Part shown: positions 9,554 through 19,062 of the stretch, one piece after another | How positions within the stretch are numbered: position 1 is the first letter of the stretch | How the letters are laid out: the number at the start of each line of letters is the position of its first letter | From: Prasinococcaceae sp. CCMP 1430 | Lineage: Eukaryota > Prasinodermophyta > Palmophyllophyceae > Prasinococcales > Prasinococcaceae | Direction: 5' to 3' | NCBI GenBank assembly: GCA_013416795.1 | Contig: RQSC01000757.1 | Coordinates: 198,738-243,086, forward strand | Length of the DNA: 44,349 nucleotides | Program-made: the position numbers and the translations under genes | Notes under the pieces: model-generated | What the model saw: only the letters and a program-made list of their open reading frames with translations | Databases searched by the model: none | What the model was told of the DNA's origin: nothing

Positions 9554-11092
9554 TTAGGCCGCGACCTTGGACGATTCCTTGATGCCCTTGATGGCCTCGG
9601 CGTAGTCAGGCGCGTTGAAGACAGCCGAGCCAGCCACGATGGCGTTGGCGCCGGCGTCGATCACCTTGTAGGCGTTCGCCGGGCCGACACCGCCGTCGAC
9701 CTCAATCCACGGGTCGACGCCCGCCTCGTCGCACATGGCACGGATCGTCTTGATCTTGTCGACCTGCGACTCGATGAAGCTCTGGCCGCCGAAGCCGGGG
9801 TTCACCGACATCACGAGGATGAGGTCGCACATGTCGAGGGCGTAGCGCAGGACCTCGGGGTCGGTGCCGGGGTTGAGCACGGCGCCCGCCTAAGAGTCCG
9901 CATGCGGCGGCGGGAGACGCGGGCGGGGGGCTGTCAGCATTCCGTCCGGCACGGCGCGAGCGCTGTGCGCGCACTCCCTCGTGCCCTCTCATGCACACGG
10001 GACGCGCGCACGGACGTGCACGCTCACGAACTCAACACGCGCCCTGTCGCCCGAGCAGTCGGCATGGCACACGGCGCGCGGTGGCATGAGGTGGCACCGG
10101 GCGCGCGACCATTCTCGTCGCCGCCGGCTTTCCCACGCACCTTGCAGCCGAGGTCCTTGATCTGGCCGAGCGTGCGGTGCAGGTGGATGGTGGAAGTGTG
10201 CTCGGCGTGCACCGAGATGATGTCGGCACCGGCCTTGGCGAAGTCGGCGACGCGCTGCTCGGGCTCCACGATCATGAGGTGGCAGTCGAGCACCTTGTCG
10301 GTGACCGGGCGGAGGGCGTCGACAATCATCGGGCCGATGGTGATGTTGGGCACGAAGCGGCCGTCCATCACATCGATGTGGATCCAGTCGGCGCCGGCCT
10401 CGTCGACGGCCTTCACGTCGGCACCCAGGTTGGCGAAGTCGGCCGACAGGATCGAGGGCGACACAATGATGTCCTTCTTGGAGCACGCGTCCACCCTCGC
10501 GGTCGCCTTGGCGGCGACGCGGCGAGTGGAGCGCAGCGGCGCGGTGCGCGCGGCGACGCCTGTTCTCGCGCAGCGAAGAAGAGCGGGGTGGGGGCGCAGG
10601 CGACCGAGCGCGGAGCGAGTGTCAGCGACGCACCCTGCGGGGGCAGCGCCTGGCGGGGGTCGCGGGAGGGAAGCGTCTAGTACGTGCGGTGCTGTGCGAT
10701 GAGACTTGGGTCTCCGGCGGGTGGCCTAGGACGCCTCGCCCGGCGCCGCCCCACGGCCGCTAGTGGATAGGGGTGGAACCGCTCCCGTCCACACAAGCGG
10801 AGCGGTACCGCTCTGCGCTCCGGTCGCGCGCACAGCCGCAGGTTTCGCACATCCTCCCGCATACCCTTCCGCCGCATCACCCACAACGAAATCACTTGCG
10901 GAAAATTCCCGCGCGGCCCAAACGGCGCGCGCGGGTGCGCACGCGCGCGCGCGCGGCAGGGCGACGCGCGACGCTCTCTCTCCCTCCCCACACCCGCCCC
11001 GCACACGCGCGCCAGCGAGATCTCGCGCCTCCCCTTCGCGTCAAGCGCGCCGCGCGCGCGGACGCACCGGCGGACATCGAGAGGGCGGCCAT
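9554..11092 (-). CDS. RPE: Ribulose-phosphate 3-epimerase, plastid-targeted, three exons
   Basis: Exons 11092-11068, 10559-10141 and 9889-9554. Introns: 508 bp (GTGCGT...ACAG, phase 1) and 251 bp (GTGCGT...TTAG, phase 0). The 25-nt first exon joins in frame to give [20 protein letters not shown], a typical algal transit peptide leading into the mature enzyme ([15 protein letters not shown]). The product is 259 residues. TIM-barrel active-site residues are all present: Ser in VSPSIL, His69 and Asp71 (HIDVMDG), His102 (CHLMI), Asp213 (EVDGGVG), and the phosphate loop [10 protein letters not shown]. Reaction: D-ribulose 5-phosphate to D-xylulose 5-phosphate in the Calvin cycle and pentose phosphate pathway. 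It shares a 397-bp promoter region with tatC, also a plastid gene. The first exon is inferred, but it is the only ATG that splices in phase to a transit peptide. Confidence 0.93.
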
Positions 11093-11489
11093 GGCGGCTG
11101 TCGGGGGGGGGGGGGAGAGGCACGCGGTGTGGCGGCGTGGGCCCCCGCGCGAGGTCCGGCGCGGCGGCCGGCAGCCGCCGCGTGGCGCGACGCCGGCCGC
11201 GGACGGACCCAGCCTCGATCGATCGATCGAATCGGCCGCGACCGGCGCCGACACCGAGCGACACCGACGACGAGCGAGCGTGGGAGGCATCCGCAGGCCC
11301 AGCCAGTCCCGAGTCCCGACACCTCGCGGCAAGCAAGATCCCAACCAACACCAACCCAGCCAACCACCAGCCACAGCCAGGCCATCCAAGCCGCGGCCTG
11401 CAATCTCGTGTGAAACCCTAATTTTCGTTTGGGTAGGGTTTACAGTACGGATAGAGTACGACGTCTCGGCGCGGCGTCGGTCGGCTGGG
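11093..11489. promoter_or_regulatory. Divergent promoter region, RPE / tatC
   Basis: 397 bp between two plastid-protein genes read outward. GC-rich next to RPE (run of 10 G at 11104-11113, GATCGATCGATCGA at 11217-11230), then a lower-GC CCAACCAACACC-like stretch, and an inverted pair of telo-box motifs at 11413-11441, 49 bp before the tatC ATG. Confidence 0.6.
11413..11441. promoter_or_regulatory. Inverted telo-box pair (AAACCCTA ... TAGGGTTT)
   Basis: AAACCCTA at 11413-11420 and its exact reverse complement TAGGGTTT at 11434-11441, 13 bp apart. AAACCCTA is the plant telo-box, a known promoter element of translation-related and growth-regulated plant genes. The arms could also pair as a hairpin in RNA or single-stranded DNA. 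Function here is inference. Confidence 0.55.
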
Positions 11490-12855
11490 ATGCGGATGCG
11501 GCGGGGGGTTTGGCGGGCGGCCGCCGTCGCGCCGGCTCGGGGCGGGGAAGGCCCGCGGCCGATCCGGGTTTTCTTGGCGGGGCTGCGCGGGGCGGGGGGC
11601 NCGAGGAGAGGGAGCGCCGGCGGCAGGGAGGGGACGCAGCGGCGGGAGAGGGAGGCCACGCCCAGCAGCAGACGCAGCAGCCGCACGGGGATGAAGAGCC
11701 GAGGGGCGAGACCACGCCCGAGGCCGAGGCCGAGAGCAAATCCGAGGCCGGGGGCCAGGGGGAAAAGACCGCGGCCGAGCCCGCGGCCGTGCCCGCGCCG
11801 CTGGCGGCGCGCGACGTCGCCCTGGGCGTGGAGGAGGAGGAGGACCGCACCGCGCTGTCGAAGTTCCTCTTTCCAGACAAGGAGGAGCTCCCCGACGATG
11901 TTGAGATGTCTGTGTGGGATCACCTCGACGAGCTGCGCGAGCGCGTCATCATCACCGCGCTCTTCTCAGTGCTCGCCATGGGCGGCTGCTTTGTGTTCGC
12001 CAAGCCGCTCATCGTCTTCCTGGAGGCGCCCGTGTTGACCACCGGCGTGCGCTTCCTTCAGCTGTCGCCGGGCGAGTTCTGTGCGTGCGCGTGCACGTGC
12101 GGCTTTCGCAACGCGCGAGGCGCGCGCGCGGCGCGCCTCGCTCCCCTCCCCCCCCCTTTCCCCCGGTCGCGCGCGCGCGCGCGCGCGCGCGACCTCGAGC
12201 GCGCGCGCGAGCGTCTGCGTGCCCGTGCCTGGCATTCTCTGACCGGTGGCTCGCCGCGCGGCGTCGCACGTCCGCCTCCTGTCCCGACCCGACTCTTGCC
12301 CGCTTTGGCCGGTCGCGCGCAGTCTTCACGAGCCTGAAGACCGCGGGCTACTGCGGCATCCTGCTGGGCTCGCCCGTGATCCTGTACGAGGCGATCAGCT
12401 ACATCGTGCCTGGGCTGACGGTGAAGGAGCGCCAGTTCCTGGGGCCGATCGTGCTGGGATCGAGCGTGCTATTCTACGTCGGCGTGTGCTTCGCGTACGC
12501 CATCCTCACGCCCGCGGCGCTCAACTTCTTCATCAGCTACGCGGACGGCGCGGTCGAGTCTCTGTGGTCCATCGACCAGTACTTCGAGTTCGTCCTGGTG
12601 CTGCTCTTCTCGACGGGGCTGTCGTTCCAGGTGCCCGTCGTGCAGGTGTTGCTGGGCTCCACGGGTGTCGTGAGCTCGGAGACCATGCTCTCCGTTTGGC
12701 GCTACGTCATCGTGGGCGCCGTCACTGCCGCGGCGGTCCTCACCCCCAGCACCGACCCGCTCACGCAGTGCCTGCTCGCAGGGCCGCTCATCGGCCTGTA
12801 CTTCGGCGGCGCCTACGCGGTCAAGGCGCTGGAGGCGCAGCGCGGGACGGCGTGA
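11490..12855 (+). CDS. tatC: TatC, thylakoid Sec-independent (twin-arginine) translocase subunit, two exons
   Basis: Exon 1 ends at 12080 and exon 2 is 12323-12855; the 242-bp intron starts GTGCGT and ends GCAG, phase 1. The join rebuilds [17 protein letters not shown], as in plant TatC. Family landmarks: [69 protein letters not shown]. Six membrane helices are expected. Known role: multispanning receptor of the delta-pH/Tat pathway in the thylakoid membrane, which recognises twin-arginine signals. The best start, ATG 11490, opens a transit-peptide-like leader ([15 protein letters not shown]), but it is in a different frame from the mature part. The two frames meet at the ambiguous base N at 11601 and would be continuous if N stands for two bases. 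An acidic, low-complexity linker follows. The 5' end is thus uncertain; the family call is firm. Confidence 0.88.
11601..11601. other. Ambiguous base (N) inside the tatC leader
   Basis: Single N after a G run (GGGGGGCNCGAGG). It marks a point where the consensus is unsure and where the tatC reading frame changes. Confidence 0.95.
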
Positions 12856-12985
12856 GCGCGAGGCACGCCAAAAAAATTGTTAATGAGACGCCCGCGGCGG
12901 TGGGCGATTTGTGTTCCGCGACGCCCGCTCGCGCCATGCGCGCGAAGGGCCGCGCGAGCCACGCCGACCCTGCGATGCGCCCTCG

Positions 12986-13918
12986 CTACGCCTCCTCGGC
13001 GGCGAGCTCCTTCATGAGCCGCCGCTTGCCGAGGCATAGCGCGACGCTGACTGTGCCGGACCGGAGCGTCCCCTCCGGCAGCGCATTCGTGGCCAGCTTC
13101 ACGCCTTCTGGGAGACGCGCCACCAGGTCGTCCAGCAGAAACTTCTGGCCGATGCGGCATTTCGACACGTCCAGCGTGACGTACGGCGGCAAGTCCTCAA
13201 CCTTGCACGTGAGCTTGATCGTTTTCTCAACCACGTGGATGTAGGCGCCGCGCCGCAGCGTCAGGGAGTCCTCCTCGCCCAACAGACGCAGCGGGACGGG
13301 CTTGGTCACCACCAGGCCGTCGGGCGCGTGCATGAACTCCACGTTGCGGATGCGGTCAGACCACGGTTCGCGGTCGACCCTCTGCACAAGCACGGGCAAG
13401 GTTTCCCGCGGAGCGTTGCTGTCGTCCTCAGGCGCCGGCGCGCTCGCGCCGGCGCGCGGGCCACCCACCGAGAGCATCACCCTGCGCGTCGTGATGCTCC
13501 TGAATCCCGCCGCGCGCTGCAGGTCATCCACGTCGCGCTGTAATAGCTCGAGATTTGTGTAGACGCCCTCGCCGCAGCCCGGCGGCGCGGCGCGCCCCCC
13601 CGCCCCGTACCCGAGGTACGCGGGCACCCATCCGAGCTCCTTCGCCTGCGCTGCGCGCCGCGAGCCCAGCCACTCGCGGCGCCGCGCCTGCACGAGCAAC
13701 ATGCAGCCGTCCTCGGTGCGGGCGTGCGCCCACGGCTCCTTGGCCGCCTTGCGCACGCCGTGGCCCGGCAGCATCTCAGCGAGCGGCGCCGTGCCCGCGG
13801 CAGCGCCGCGCCGCCCTAATCGCGAGCCAACCGCCGAGGCGCCCCACATGGCGGCGGCAGGCGCGGCGGACACGCGTGCGGCCGCGGCCGCGGCCACCGC
13901 AGCCGTGCGCCTCAGCAT
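12986..13918 (-). CDS. Ribosomal protein bL25 (TL5/CTC-type), probably mitochondrial
   Basis: A 310-residue single-exon protein. Residues 1-40 (MLRRTAAVAAAAAARVSAAP) are rich in Ala and Arg, like an organelle presequence. Residues about 75-170 hold an L25-like N-terminal domain with RREWLGSRRAAQAKELGWVP and YLGYGAGG, matching the basic RNA-binding start of bL25. The C-terminal beta domain (about 195-300) is clear: VDREPWSDRIRNVEFMH, KLTCKVEDLPPYVTLDVSKC, RIGQKFLLDDLVARLPEGV. In plants, two-domain bL25 proteins are mitochondrial, which is why I favour that compartment; the presequence alone cannot separate it from plastid. The start at 13918 is preferred to an upstream in-frame ATG at 14131, which would add a leader unlike a presequence. 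Convergent with tatC, 130 bp apart. Confidence 0.8.
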   Translation of the reverse strand: MLRRTAAVAAAAAARVSAAPAAAMWGASAVGSRLGRRGAAAGTAPLAEMLPGHGVRKAAKEPWAHARTEDGCMLLVQARRREWLGSRRAAQAKELGWVPAYLGYGAGGRAAPPGCGEGVYTNLELLQRDVDDLQRAAGFRSITTRRVMLSVGGPRAGASAPAPEDDSNAPRETLPVLVQRVDREPWSDRIRNVEFMHAPDGLVVTKPVPLRLLGEEDSLTLRRGAYIHVVEKTIKLTCKVEDLPPYVTLDVSKCRIGQKFLLDDLVARLPEGVKLATNALPEGTLRSGTVSVALCLGKRRLMKELAAEEA

Positions 13919-14220
13919 CGCTGCCAACAGCGACACCCACCCGACAGAAGTGAGAGTGAGGGTGGGGTGGTTGGGTGGGGCACCACCCCGCCGCCGCGCT
14001 CTGCGCGCGCGCTCTGGCTGGAGCAGGCAGGCCCCCGCATAGCCGAAATCAGCAATGTATCCGCAGGGCATGCTCGCTGTAGGCCACAGCGTACGGGGCG
14101 CGCTGGAGGGGGGGGGGGGGATCGAGCTCATGCGCGCGGCTCCGCTGGCGAGGCGCGCCGTGGCGGCGGGCGCGTCAGCGGTGGCGTTTGCAGGGCGGGC
14201 GCCCGGCGCGCGCGCAAGCC
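13919..14220. promoter_or_regulatory. Divergent promoter region, bL25 / FHIT
   Basis: 302 bp with no gene of its own. Contains a run of 11 G at 14110-14120 and otherwise plain GC-rich DNA. Confidence 0.45.
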
Positions 14221-15075
14221 ATGGCGGGCGCGGAGACGGCGGCGGCGGCGGCGGCGGGCGCGGGCACCAGCGCCAGCTTCCCTCCGCTTGTGGGCGAGCG
14301 CGCGCGCTTCGGCCCGTACGACATCGCGAGCACGCAGGTCTTCCACGTCACGGAGCTCAGCTTCGCGCTCGTCAATCTGAAGCCCGTCGTGCCCGGCCAC
14401 GTGCTCGTCGCGCCGCGCCGCGTTGAGGCGCGCTTCGCGGCGCTGCGAGCGGATGAGGTTGCGGACCTGTGGGCCACGGCGCAGCTCGTGGGAAAGGCCG
14501 TCGAGAGGCACTACGGAGCAGAGGCACTAACGGTGCGAGCGCTGCCGCGCGAGAGTGCTCGACCCGTGCGCGAGCGGCATGCGCGTGTTGCGCGGGCGGC
14601 CCGGCGAGCGCTCCGGCCGCATGCAGGGCAATGGACTGTCCGCGTCTACCCCCATCCTGACTCCGAGAGGTCGTGCTGACCCTCCCTGCGAACGATTTGC
14701 CGCCGGCGCGTGACCGTGCGCGTGAGCCCACAGCTTGCCATCCAAGATGGCGCCGCTGCTGGCCAGACTGTGCCACACGTGCACGTGCATGTGTTGCCGA
14801 GGCGCCCCGGCGACTTCGAGCCAAACGACGAGGTCTACGATGCCATGGACAAGGGCGAGGAGGGCCTCTCCAAGGTGAGCGTCGAATCGCCGCGGACGAG
14901 TGCACGGGGCTGCGGCGCCGACCCCGCTCGCGCTTGGCTGACCCCGGCGCGCTGCGCTCCTGCTTGCGCTCGCGCGCAGGCGCTGGATTCGGAGCGCAAG
15001 CCGCGCACCGAGGAGGAGATGGCGGCCGAGGCGCGCGAGCTGTGGCGAGCCATAGCGGAAGCGCGCGACGCATAG
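14221..15075 (+). CDS. FHIT: FHIT-type bis(5'-adenosyl)-triphosphatase (HIT family), three exons
   Basis: Exons 14221-14532, 14734-14874 and 14980-15075. Introns of 201 bp (GTGCGA...ACAG) and 105 bp (GTGAGC...GCAG), both phase 0. The 182-residue product aligns with human [60 protein letters not shown], then [13 protein letters not shown] at the C-terminus. The histidine triad is His119-Val-His121-Val-His123-Val; His121 would be the nucleophile. Known reaction: Ap3A + water to AMP + ADP, with a role in dinucleoside polyphosphate turnover. An Ala-rich N-terminal extension of about 25 residues precedes the fold, and a clear targeting signal is not visible in frame. Divergent from the bL25 gene. 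Confidence 0.92.
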
Positions 15076-15324
15076 GTGGCGTCAGGGCGTGCGTCGTCGA
15101 GGCGACTTCGCGTACGTCGCTGCGCGCGAACCACCGCACGCGCGCACGCTGTCACCGCGGGCAGCACGCTCTCGCCTGTGCCCGCATCCAGTAATAAGCA
15201 CACGAGTCTTAGTGGTACAGTGTCCGTACAGGTGGCGAGCGCTGTTGCAGGTTGTCACTGCCGGTGCCTCCTAGCTGGAGGGTCCCGTGTGGGCAGCCAG
15301 CCGCACCCCCCGCCGGCGCGGGCA

Positions 15325-15723
15325 TCAATCCGACGGCTTGACGAGCGGTCCCCTCCCCTCGAAGCCGTCGACGCGCGCGCGCAGAAAGAGCGACTCTGCG
15401 CGCGCCTGGCGTAGGTCGCCCTTGGCGCGCCTCAGCGCGTCGACCTCCGCGAGGGATCGACCCTCAGCCTCATCCACAGCGCGGCGCAGCTCGAGGAGGT
15501 CGGCACTAGGCCCCGTCCCGTCGGCAGGGGCAGCAGTGACGGCAACCTCCACGCCAGCGCCATCAGCGCCCCCCTCGGCCCCACCGGAGGGCTCCGCTCG
15601 GCCCTCGTCCCCTTCCACCCTGGCAGCGACCTGCCTAGCCGCCACCGCCGCCGCCGCCGCGGCGAATGCGTCGGTGGGAGGAGAGTCCTCCAGCCCCCCG
15701 ACTGCGGCGTGTGCGGACGACAT
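15325..15723 (-). CDS. Small Ala-rich protein with a C-terminal coiled coil, function unknown
   Basis: 132 residues from ATG 15723 to TGA 15325. The first ~75 residues are Ala/Gly/Glu-rich low complexity. Residues ~76-120 show a heptad pattern of Leu/Ala (LLELRRAVDEAEGRSLAEVD, then LRRAKGDLRQARAESLFLRA), typical of a coiled coil. I do not recognise the family. Support for it being a gene: it sits where the alternating gene order predicts a minus-strand gene, it has a clean start 291 bp from the next divergent gene, and the coiled-coil pattern is not what chance GC-rich frames give. A missed upstream exon is possible. Confidence 0.5.
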   Translation of the reverse strand: MSSAHAAVGGLEDSPPTDAFAAAAAAVAARQVAARVEGDEGRAEPSGGAEGGADGAGVEVAVTAAPADGTGPSADLLELRRAVDEAEGRSLAEVDALRRAKGDLRQARAESLFLRARVDGFEGRGPLVKPSD

Positions 15724-16014
15724 ATCACCTACTTGCCCACCCGTCCGCCTCGCCCACCCACCCACCCACCCTCGCGGGCGGGGCACCGCCCTTCCCTCGC
15801 CACGCCCAGCGGCGCCCTGCCGCACAGGTGTGGTGACGCGGCGGAGCGGTCGCCGAAAGCGCCGCCCGCTGCACGAGGCGAAGCAGAAAGAAATGTGCGT
15901 GCCACAGCGGGCGCTGCCGCCGCTGCGGCGGCAGCGCAGTGCGGGTCTGGGAGGGCCGGGTCGCGTGGGCGCGCGCCTGCGGTGAAGGCACGTCAGGGGG
16001 CTCAGCGGCCCGCC

Positions 16015-17379
16015 ATGGACGCGGCATGGAAGCCGCCGCCGCCGCCGCCGCAGCCAGCGCGACCGCCGCCAGCGACAGCGCTCGTGCCCGCACAGGTGCA
16101 GCAGCGGTGGCCACAACCGCCAGCAGCGGTGAGCAGCAGCGCACAGCCCTCTGCCGCCGCCGCACGGCCGCCGGCCGCCGCCTTCACGCTCGGCGAGGCG
16201 CCGACGATGGCGGCAGTTGCCGCGGCCGCCCAAGCGCTCTTTGGGGGAACGGCCGCGCCTTCGGGGCCCGCAGCGGCAGCTCTCGCGGGAGCGCTCGAGC
16301 GCTCGCTCGAAGCGCACAGGGCGAGCGCGGCTGCTGGCGAGGCTGTGCTCGGGGCTGCGAAGCGCCTGGCAGAGGCAGTGGACGCGTCGTCGCACGTCAA
16401 TCCAGACTTCGCCACGGCAACCTTCCTCGCCGCGTCAGTGGTCCTCCGCGCTGCCATCGACGCGGGCGGATTCAGCGCGGCATCTGCGCTACGCGCGCTC
16501 GCCATGCTCGACCACGCGCGAATGGACACATCCATCCACCGCAGCGCCGTGGAGGCAGCGCTGCGCGGCTGCGTTGCCGATCCCTCGCAGGCGGTGGTGG
16601 CAGCACAGGACGCCGGCGCGCGGGCGAGGACAGGCGCCGGCGCTGGCGGGCCCGCAGCAGTCGCGGCGCTCCGGTTCTACCTTGGTGCCACACCTGCGCT
16701 TCTGGACGTGCTGCCGGCGGAGGCCGTCGCATCGGACGTGCGCGATATGATCGTCGGTGGCATGCGCTGTGCGTCTGATTTGCGGACGCGCCGCGCCGCA
16801 CAGATGTGCGCCGCCGCCGCGCTCGGCCCTCGGCGTGTGCTCCCGACGTCGCCTGCCGCCGCCGCAGCCGAGACGCACGCGGGGAGGGTGCTGCTGGAGG
16901 CGTACTTCGCCACGTGCCAAAGCCTCCCTGTTGGCATGGTCGATGCCGAGCTGCACGCGGCGACTGTGGCGGCCGCTGCCGCCGCAACCCCCGCGTCTCA
17001 CAGTGCAGCACTCCTCGGCGTCCTGTCCACGGCATCGGTGGCGGCTGCAGCGAGCTCACAGCCTCGAACCTGCCCGCACTTCCGCGCGCTGCTCGCCGCC
17101 ATGTTGCACGCAGACGTTGACCTCATCCCAGCTCTCTGCGATGCGTGTGCGCGTGCTGTGAAGGGTATGCGAGCACAGGGTGCTCGGCGCGAGGCGTGCG
17201 ATGTGCTCGTGTCGGCGTTGCGCGGCAGCGACGACTGCGTGCGCCAGGTGCCGCTCGCGACCTTCGTACAGAGGCTCACGGCGGAGTGCGCACGAGAAGC
17301 CCGCGAAGCCAGGGAAAGAGGAGAGGGCAGGCGAGTAGCTCGGGGCTGGCAGCTGCCCTGGCCATTTGACTGGAGGTGA
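16015..17379 (+). CDS. Ala-rich helical protein, function unknown
   Basis: 454 residues, single exon. Residues 1-65 are Pro/Ala-rich (WKPPPPPPQPARPPPATALV) and likely disordered. Residues ~70-440 are built of amphipathic, Ala-rich helices with spaced Leu and Cys, for example FATATFLAASVVLRAAIDAG and VLLEAYFATCQSLPVGMVDA, in the manner of an alpha-solenoid, though I cannot assign ARM, HEAT or PPR repeats. The C-terminus ends in an Arg/Glu helix and the motif LPWPFDWR. No targeting signal or catalytic motif is visible. The frame is open upstream to 15709, but that part looks like promoter. It shares a 291-bp divergent region with the small coiled-coil gene. Confidence 0.65.
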   Translation: MDAAWKPPPPPPQPARPPPATALVPAQVQQRWPQPPAAVSSSAQPSAAAARPPAAAFTLGEAPTMAAVAAAAQALFGGTAAPSGPAAAALAGALERSLEAHRASAAAGEAVLGAAKRLAEAVDASSHVNPDFATATFLAASVVLRAAIDAGGFSAASALRALAMLDHARMDTSIHRSAVEAALRGCVADPSQAVVAAQDAGARARTGAGAGGPAAVAALRFYLGATPALLDVLPAEAVASDVRDMIVGGMRCASDLRTRRAAQMCAAAALGPRRVLPTSPAAAAAETHAGRVLLEAYFATCQSLPVGMVDAELHAATVAAAAAATPASHSAALLGVLSTASVAAAASSQPRTCPHFRALLAAMLHADVDLIPALCDACARAVKGMRAQGARREACDVLVSALRGSDDCVRQVPLATFVQRLTAECAREAREARERGEGRRVARGWQLPWPFDWR

Positions 17380-17643
17380 CCGGCGGTATCATGCGTGCTC
17401 GCGCGCGCAGCGCAAGCGCCCTTGTACACTACGTAGATTATTCCTTCCCACCTCGTGCCAGAATGGTATCAGCACTGATCACGGAGCACACACGACTCGG
17501 CGCGTTCCATGCCACAAGGCCGCGCACGGTCGCGTCAGCACGCGCTCAGGTCGAGGGCCTGCGCGGGCGCTCCCCGATTGAGCGTGGTGGCGTACAAAAC
17601 AACAAAATTACTACAAGTACAACATGGCCGACGCAGTGGAGGC

Positions 17644-18907
17644 TTACTCACCCCCAAGCCGCTGCTGCCTCATCTGAAAGAGCTCCGCTAGAGCGATGGC
17701 GACGGTGGTGGGCATTGACAGCGATTCTTGCAACCGGCCCATAGGCACCGTCACGATGGCATCGCACTTCGTGAACTCCTCCTGGAAGAGGCCTGCGTCC
17801 TCGCGTCCGAACACGAGACCGAGCCTTGGGGGGGGGAGCATCGCCCCTGGCTCATCAGACGTCGACGCCGGCGCCCGCGGCGCTTCTGCGAGCGCTGGCC
17901 AGTGCTCGGAATGCAGCTCGGCGAGGCTCCCGACGATCGGCATCGTCGCTGCGTCACCATCAGAGGTCCAGCGCGTGTAGGCCGCAGTTGCGTCCAGATC
18001 GGAGACGGCTTCCTCGAAGCTACTATAGATCTTCGCGCCGAGCAGCACGTCAAGGGCGCCTGCGGCGCCACGACGCGCCCCGCGCTGGGTGTGATCGCAG
18101 CGCGGCTTCACCAGCCGCAGCTCGTGGCCTTCGAAGGAATTCAGCAGGCGCGCGACGGCACCGACGTTGGAGGGGATCTGTGCGGGAGGGGCGCGCCCGC
18201 GAGGCAGTGGGCGTCGTCAGCGAGCGCAGCAATGGTGCGAGCAGGGATGAGCTGCGCGCCCTTGCGTGGGCGTAGCCTTCAGTAGGATCCATTGGTTTTG
18301 TACCTCATGGGCGCGGTGTATGTGCCACCGCACCCTCGGAGATTGTTCACCGATATCAAATTCATCAACAGACGACCGTCCCAGCGGCGCACGGCGGCGT
18401 GGCGCCGCTCGCTGGGCGCGAGCGAGCGCACCGCCTCAGCTCTCAAGCCGAGGCGGAGCCGCGGCAGAGAGAGCTTGCGCCACACACCTTTGGGCTCACG
18501 AGAACCACGGTTGCATCGCCGAGCAAGAGTGGCGAGTCGAGCGCCGCGTAGGGGTCCCTGCCGAGGCCCTCCTGCTTCCTCCCCTGCGAGGCCCCGTCCT
18601 CGTCGGTGCTGGACTCATCCGCTCCCACGTCCTCGGCGCCCCGCGCCATCCCATTCTTCCCATAGAAGGCTGCGCGCTCTTCGGTGTACTCGATGCGCAG
18701 GCCCTCGCGGAAGCGCTCGCGACGCGCCTCCTTCCATGCTGCCTTCAGTGCCGAAGGGTTGCGCTCGCGCCCGGCAAGCGGCGCCAGGCCGCCGTGCGCC
18801 GCCGCCGCAGCGCGGCGCGGCCCTCTCCCACTAGGGTTGCGGCCGCCGCGCGAGCGCGAGCCGGCGCCGGCGGCCGCCACCACGCGCGCGGCCATCGCCA
18901 TCGCCAT
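17644..18907 (-). CDS. SPOUT-class (TrmH/SpoU family) RNA 2'-O-methyltransferase, organellar, two exons
   Basis: Exon 1 is 18907-18488 (140 codons), exon 2 is 18177-17644; the 310-bp intron begins GTGTGT and ends ACAG, phase 0. The join reads VVLVSPK|IPSNVGAVARLLNSF, the usual start of the SpoU fold. Motif 2 is RLGLVFGREDAGLFQEEF with IVTVPM, and motif 3 is LSMPTTVAIALAELF; together they form the knotted SAM-binding site. The product is 317 residues. The first ~45 residues (MAMAMAARVVAAAGAGSRSR) look like a plastid or mitochondrial transit peptide. Known role of the family: 2'-O-ribose methylation of tRNA or rRNA. In motif 3 the usual Asn of SLN is replaced (ESLSMP). The last codons overlap a perfect 5' splice consensus (GGGG|GTGAGTAAG), so a further short C-terminal exon cannot be excluded. 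Confidence 0.85.
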
Positions 18908-19050
18908 CGTCGGCTGGCCCTCACGCCCGCACCATCTGCTCTCCCGCACGAGACCGCCTCCCCCCCGAAGCAAACGCCGGGAGGCCGCGCACCGCGCGCC
19001 CTCTGGCACGTCACCTCCGCCTCTCTCGCCCGCACACACGACGCACACGC

Positions 19051-19051
19051 N
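19051..19051. other. Ambiguous base (N) in the SPOUT / Gpc1-like divergent promoter
   Basis: Single N before a C run (CACACGCNCCCCCGG), 12 bases upstream of the acyltransferase ATG. Confidence 0.95.
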
Positions 19052-19062
19052 CCCCCGGCGAG

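Noticed and set aside
10773-11923. Long open frames on both strands over the RPE/tatC promoter
   Set aside because: Explained by GC bias. Only the small RPE exon and the tatC leader are supported by splicing phase and homology.
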